Shown one piece after another: positions 61,201-64,000 of a stretch of DNA of 64,000 nucleotides. The DNA comes from Antedon bifida (taxonomy: Eukaryota > Echinodermata > Crinoidea > Comatulida > Antedonidae). The stretch covers positions 20,498,417-20,562,416 of the forward strand of contig OY727101.1 in the NCBI GenBank assembly GCA_963402885.1, written 5' to 3'. The notes under the pieces were generated by a model, which was not told the DNA's origin, made no database searches, and saw only the letters and a program-made list of their open reading frames with translations. Each line of letters begins with the position of its first letter. Positions within the stretch are counted from its first letter, which is position 1. The position numbers were made by a program, and so were the translations under genes.

Positions 61201-62878
61201 AAATATATACACAACTTTATGTCACTTGTGACACCTGTCCAGCCACAACATCAAGGTGATCATAAGGTGGAATAAAAACCATATCTCTTTCTTTCTGCAC
61301 TTTCTCACAGGCTTCCTTTCTGGAAATAAAAATAAACCTTTTAGTTCCTTTCTTGGGTGCCTGGCTAGGAATCTTTACCACAAGGTGAAGTGTTCTTTTC
61401 CTTCATTAACAGATATAAGAATGATTGGAAAGAAATGTGTGTTTCTACCTCAACCCATATGGCAAGAGTGCAATAAAAACACAGCATAATACACTTTGCT
61501 ACAAATTTCACTTTGATGTATTTAAACGTTCTTTTCTTTCTCTTCATGAAACATTGGAGTGCAATACCTGTACTTCCTGCAATATACGTACCTAGCAAGC
61601 TGTGTTGGCTCACAGAAGACAACCTCAGCTCCCGAACTTCTGATCTCTTTTACCTTAAATTCTGCTGTCGTCTTTGGCAGGACTACACAGCATGGCAAAT
61701 GGTTCAACTTGGCAGCATATGCAACAGCTATTCCATGGTTGCCGGAGCTGTGAGTTGTCTGTGAAATTTAAAATACAGGAACCCACATTACACAAACCAA
61801 TAGTGTTGGTATGAGTGCCGCTTACCTGGATAAATCAACAATATGGGTTATTGTATCCAGGTTAGCTATGCATGAAATAGACTCATGTTGCTGCAGTACC
61901 CATTAATTCCTTGAGCTTGAATCTATAACCCTAGCCTCAGCACAAGCTTGGTAGAGGTGTAGATTTATTAATGCCAGGCTGATATGGACATGTGTGAGTG
62001 TATATTACGTCAGAGATGGGTTAAACAGTTGAGGTAGTATGTACTATAAAAATATAAATACTGAAGAACACTTACTACACCACGTAATGACTGGCTCTCT
62101 TTGAGAGATATCATCTGAAAAAAAAGATGTAGTATAGTAAGCTTTTTAAAATATTCAATTCAATTCAAGTTAACTTATTTCTTTCAAAACAAAATAACAA
62201 TAAAAAAACATTTCTTTCAATTTACAAATAGCTTATGAAATTAAAACAGACCGTACTGGAAAAGAAAGAAGTGTATAAAAAATGGTAATACATTTTGAAA
62301 GTGGCAAAGTCCCAAAAAGTAAAATCAAAAGGAAAAACCAAGAGAAACTTGTGTTGGGCAGGCCATAAATATTAGTAATTCAATACTCTTTCATATGCAG
62401 TAACACAACAAAAACAAACACACAAATACTGAACACAAGACATAACAATATATTATTTTATATAAGATACTTTCTTTTAAGTATCAGTAGGGATGAGATT
62501 TGATATTATATTGCTTTGATGGTAAGATTTGTGACTATTTCACTTCCTGTTAATTTTACCGCAAACCTTATTTAAATTTGATTGATAATATTTTGTGCTT
62601 GCACATAGAAGTTATTCATTTTATAATTACTGAGAAATGTTATTGAATCATATTAACAAAGTTGCAATCCATTTCAAGACATATCAAAACATTTTTAGAA
62701 GTTTTACCGAGTTGAGTGCACCTCGAATCTTAAACGATCCCGTCCTCTGCATATTTTCACATTTGAAGAAGATTTCCCTCCCTGTTAATTTATTTACTGT
62801 TGTGCTTGTGATAACTGGAGTTTGGATGACACATTTTGAAATTCGTCTAACAGCCAATAAAACATCTTCGTATGACAT
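52202..62878 (-). CDS. SRR: Serine racemase-like PLP enzyme (serine/threonine dehydratase family)
   Basis: Nine exons join in phase: 62878-62708, 62114-62076, 61758-61592, 61319-61235, 53333-53207, 53114-53064, 52916-52789, 52531-52481 and 52339-52202. They give 318 aa, slightly shorter than human serine racemase (~340). The PLP lysine is in GSFKIRGALNS (Lys50). The phosphate-binding loops SSGNHG and SGGGL and the C-terminal CGGNVDLDNLPW are intact. The fold-type II enzyme converts L-serine to D-serine and/or eliminates water from serine or threonine to give oxoacids. The loop before VVAGQGT reads IPPYDH, as in dehydratases, with no triple serine as reported for aspartate racemases, so dehydratase activity is quite possible. 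A 7.6 kb gypsy element splits the gene after exon 4 at the splice donor. The ATG directly follows an AG, so an upstream 5' exon is likely. Confidence 0.9.
52388..52427 (-). mobile_element. CArG MITE, copy 12, terminal fragment only
   Basis: Only the terminus and adjacent bases remain (TAAGCTCTGTCTACACTATC, then AAAATTTATGTGACA). It lies in the last intron of the racemase-like gene. Confidence 0.7.
52617..52700. repeat. ~84-bp imperfect hairpin in the racemase-like gene
   Basis: Outer arms GTACACCACATA (52617) and TATGTGGTGTAC (52700 end) are exact complements. Inner arms AACTGTCGAGTTTCT and AGAAACTCAACAGTT pair with one mismatch around TAG. The middle part is unpaired. It could be a MITE remnant or a transcribed hairpin. 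Confidence 0.7.
53672..54986 (-). repeat. 3' LTR (1315 bp)
   Basis: Left-hand copy of the LTR; on the plus strand it begins TGTCACACAGCCGC and ends GTCACTTGTGACA. It contains an internal direct repeat (AACTCACAATTTATTAACTT at about 54470 and 54549). The long minus-strand frames inside it recur in the other LTR and are not considered genes. Confidence 0.95.
54987..55003 (-). other. Polypurine tract
   Basis: On the minus strand AGAGGGGAGTAAA directly precedes the 3' LTR, the expected site for plus-strand DNA priming. Confidence 0.6.
55047..59759 (-). CDS. Gag-Pol polyprotein of the Gmr1-like retrotransposon
   Basis: One open frame of 1570 codons with no stop or shift. Residues 20-147 are Glu/Arg-rich and predicted coiled coil, with an EKEERERREAL unit repeated three times. 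Residues ~165-330 are capsid-like. CCHC zinc knuckles lie at 370-383 and 397-410. The aspartic protease active site is DSG at 511-513. Integrase follows: an HHCC finger (His706, His713, Cys743, Cys746), then D776, D836 and E872 with the canonical 35-residue D-E gap, and a GPF-type module near 1010-1020. Reverse transcriptase comes after it (~1130-1350, YIDD at 1305-1308), then RNase H (~1450-1525). There is no separate env. The frame ends LSRV about 60 bp before the 3' LTR. With all catalytic residues present, the element could be autonomous. Confidence 0.96.
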   Translation of the reverse strand: MDLTKIVDAGKALGLDGVELREFVEKREEAAREREERALEREERNREREEKQRNRDREREEMERNRDREREALEKEERERREALEKEERERREALEKEERERREVLERDEAERKRASEEKERENEQAYLIEMRRLEIQLEQEKNRARPGGRVLPNPESRVKASKPKLPPFHDRTDDLDAYLKRFERYATSQEWKEIEWPVNLSALLTGKALEVYSRLSSAEANDYKLLKLALLKRFQLTADGFRHKLRTAKPEYGESGPQFAARISNYLDRWIDLAEGEKTFQGLKDLLLREQFTDGCGKDLALFLRERQPKTIQAMAEIAEQYLEARGGLFGKPIEFKQKEPNSPQLSSNNVPSTSSSQSPSSFRSPTCFICHRVGHLARNCRASTMHKPNSPPKCYRCLKTGHIARNCRQDANSCAGLSTSPQTESDCQKCTKQHECKAKEEIPDVGASMVTKMSESLNQCCINNDGDKVTLQCGHCLPIMTAALNNSISKMPVYTGCVGSRCVSVLRDSGCSGVVVKKDLISAEQLTGKEKTCVLIDGTVRNLPVALIHVNTPFFSGKTYALCMNNPIYDLILGNIAGVRAPGNPDPTWTERNLQGCSVVTRSQANTMDKPFRTLKTTEIHKQIITAGIMKTAQQQDISLAKFKDLAEKQTTTVSNKQAEARFIYHKDLLYRQFSSPNIEHGDKFTQLVVPADYRRQVMRQAHETLLGGHQGVKKTTDKVLTTFWWPGVTADITRYCRSCDICQRTVQKGRVTKVPLGSMPLIEVPFERIAVDIVGPIFPMSKGRNRYILTIIDFATRYPEAVPLPNIEAERVAEALVGVFSRLGIPKEMLTDRGSQFTSEVMRQVSKLLSIRQVMTSPYHPACNGLVERFNGTLKQMLKRMCAERPTDWDRYIDPLLFAVRESSQESLGFSPFELLYGRTVRGPMSILRELWTEEIETPETKTTYQYVMDLRERLHETCQMAQKNLQKSKVRYKQYYDKKSKSREFEVGDKVLLLLPTDKNKLLLQWKGPFKVVKKFGYLDYQIDLNGKFKIFHANLLKKYYERTADISAALGVSEPSGILELASTAVIECEPNETFTNNQNYHLSNENLLQLHPLLAKETTADIHINESLDDTLKHEVHRLIGNYKDVLTDLPGKTTLGQHEIKLETDDAIRSKPYPLPHALRGTIKDEVNMMLNLGVVEPSGAPFASPIVLVKKPDGSNRFCVDFRKLNQVTVFDAEPIPDQEELFTKLAHDHYFTKIDLSKGYWQVPMDEASKPLTAFLTPDGLFQFNVMPFGLVNAPATFSRIMRKLLKGMDNTLNYIDDILIHTASWDQHMKCLSELFGRLRRANLTARPSKCFIGYETIEFLGHVVGKGHVQPRVEKIQSILSAKQPETKKQLRSFLGMTNYYRKFIPNYSVIACPLTDKTKNREPNRICWEKAQESAFVKLKEKLNSTPILCLPNLNKDFILRTDASEYGVGAVLMQQYGDVKFPVAYASKKLLPREKAYSVMEKECLAIVWSVRKFESYLYGRNFTLETDHQPLVFMHRAKLSNGRIMRWALALQPYKFRIEAIKGSENVGADYLSRV
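59760..59897 (-). other. Retrotransposon leader between PBS and gag
   Basis: An untranslated leader of ~140 bp with a poly(T) plus TA-repeat stretch (59766-59790). No frame is present. Confidence 0.7.
59898..59914 (-). other. Primer-binding site, complementary to tRNA-Pro
   Basis: The minus strand reads TGGGGGCTCGTCCGGGA four bases inside the 5' LTR edge. This equals the well-known tRNA-Pro primer site of gammaretroviruses, so minus-strand DNA synthesis is probably primed by tRNA-Pro. Confidence 0.8.
59919..61233 (-). repeat. 5' LTR (1315 bp)
   Basis: Right-hand LTR, matching 53672-54986 at a constant offset of 6247. Its outer edge supplies the T that completes the exon 4 splice donor of the racemase-like gene. 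Confidence 0.95.
62159..62290. repeat. Interspersed repeat shared with 7377-7510
   Basis: It begins with an AATTCAATTCAAGTTAAC run and continues with TTCTTTCAAAACAAAATAAC, TGAAATTAAAACAGAC and TGGAAAAGAAAGAAGTGT. It lies in intron 1 of the racemase-like gene. Confidence 0.6.
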
Positions 62879-64000
62879 CTGCCATAAAATACAAGAAAGA
62901 ATAATGTTATGTAAAGAAAGTAAAAAAAACTCTGTGACAGACCATATTGGAACCCCGTTGTTGTTGCAGGGCCTACTTGGATTAGCAGTACAGTACTACT
63001 ACTGCTAGTATATTACTACTACTAGGCCTAGTCTAGTAGTAGAGCTTACTACACTATACTAACCTTAGGGAGGCTAGTAAAGTAATAGTAGTAGTACACT
63101 GTACGTAGATAATAAGATAGGCTACTGCTAGACTTACTTTCTTAGTACTCACTACACTAGCTAGGACTAGGTAGAGGCCCAGATAATAGTAGTGTAGTAC
63201 TAGTAGTAGTAGGCCTAGTAGTAGTACGAAACTACCTGAGTGTTTAGTTGCCTTACTTACTTATTTATTTACCTTACTTACTGTCTATTTCTTATCTAAC
63301 ATGGACACTCTAATGATGTATTACATGGGTAGAGGGGTGTAAATTCAGCCCTAATTTTGATCAAATAAAAGATGCATGAAATTTCTGAACTAAAATACAG
63401 TAAACAATAATAAATGCTGCCCTCTATCGTTGTGCACGTGTTGGTGATTTCCGGTATAATCGATCAAGGTAGATTATCACTGATTGGTTTTTGTAATTGC
63501 TCCGCCAACTCATGCACCAATGATCATGCTCGTTGTTCGATCAAATCGGATATCGTCTGCCAAATGAATTTTCAAAACTGATTCGAAGTTCAAGTTTACA
63601 CGTCTCGTAACTCATCAAAGTTACCAAGGTAAATACATTAATTAAGTTCTTTTAGTTTACTTATTGTTAAGCACAGGTTTATAATTATAGTTTATCATAA
63701 TTATGTAGGCCCCTAATTATTGTAGCTAGGCCTACGTAGAGGATAGGCCTAGGATAAATATTACTAATTAGGTAGGCCTAGGCTAGCCTAGAGTAGTACT
63801 AGGCTAGGCCTAGTAGTAGGCTAGCTAGACCAGGCTAGTGCCAGGAGTGCTGTATGTACATTATGTGTGGAATCTGTATGTAGGTAGCCTAGCCCTGCCT
63901 AAATAGGGCAGGTTTAGGTCTAGCTAGGCCTAGTGTTAGGCCCTACTAGGCCTAGCTAGGTCTACTTATATTTCTAGATAGGCATACTCTAAAGATTAGG
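62879..64000. other. Upstream region of the racemase-like gene, with a candidate divergent 5' exon
   Basis: Two dense clusters of TAGGCCTA/CTAGTAGTAG-type sequence (62985-63230 and 63710-64000) flank a less repetitive stretch at 63400-63640. That stretch has a GATTGG/CCAAT pair and ends in a good plus-strand donor, ACCAAG/GTAAAT, at 63628-63629. It could be the promoter and first non-coding exon of a plus-strand gene continuing beyond the window. No coding sequence is seen. Confidence 0.4.

Larger units (their letters stand above)
53672..61233 (-). mobile_element. Complete Gmr1-like Ty3/gypsy LTR retrotransposon
   Basis: The element is 7562 bp and reads on the minus strand: 5' LTR 61233-59919, primer-binding site 59914-59898, one gag-pol frame 59759-55047, a purine-rich tract next to the 3' LTR, and 3' LTR 54986-53672. 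LTRs begin TG and end CA. The 5-bp target duplication CCTGT flanks both sides (53667-53671 and 61234-61238). The two LTRs keep a constant 6247-bp offset end to end, and I saw no difference where compared, so the insertion is recent. The pol order is protease, integrase, reverse transcriptase, RNase H. That is the diagnostic rearrangement of the Gmr1 group of deuterostome gypsy elements. Confidence 0.95.

Overview
The window is animal nuclear DNA. Genes have introns with GT/AG junctions, the base composition is AT-rich, and gene order includes one ancient metazoan pair. The palindrome TAGGCCTA is unusually frequent, several MITE families are present, and there is a Gmr1-type Ty3/gypsy element, a group known from deuterostomes. 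Together these suggest a non-vertebrate deuterostome, most likely an echinoderm. The species cannot be fixed from sequence alone.

Left part (1-22 kb), surface and secreted proteins. On the minus strand there is the 5' part of a multi-exon immunoglobulin-superfamily (IgSF) gene (4963 down to 87, continuing off the window). Then come a recent ~1 kb tandem duplication (5244-7299) and a plus-strand secreted protein with one PAN/apple domain and three Link domains (7979-10249). A minus-strand tandem array of intronless IgSF receptors follows: copy A at 13336-14934, a decayed copy at 17340-18061, and copy B at 19204-20838. A and B have near-identical ectodomains and diverged tails that share a YxxM motif.

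Middle and right part (23-63 kb), five housekeeping genes in strictly alternating orientation: XRCC3 (-), MTIF2 (+), RPS27A (-), TTC7 (+) and a serine racemase-like gene (-). Exon models were assembled by hand from splice sites and reading phase. All five close in frame, at 345, 735, 156, 834 (or 843 with a microexon) and 318 residues. RPS27A and MTIF2 are convergent neighbours, as I recall them being in human. Three introns of RPS27A each carry a box C/D snoRNA that matches SNORD58.

Mobile DNA. A complete 7.56 kb Gmr1-like gypsy element (53672-61233) lies in the racemase-like gene. It has LTRs with no difference seen, a 5-bp target duplication and one uninterrupted 1570-codon gag-pol frame with integrase ahead of reverse transcriptase. 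It inserted between the G and the T of a 5' splice site and supplied a replacement T. At least twelve copies of a ~120-170 bp MITE are scattered through the window; most carry one to three SRF-type CArG boxes. Other MITEs, LINE tails, a tRNA-like SINE head and three minisatellites fill intergenic and intronic DNA.

The housekeeping genes do not form one pathway. The two head-to-head pairs (XRCC3/MTIF2 and RPS27A/TTC7) probably share promoter regions.
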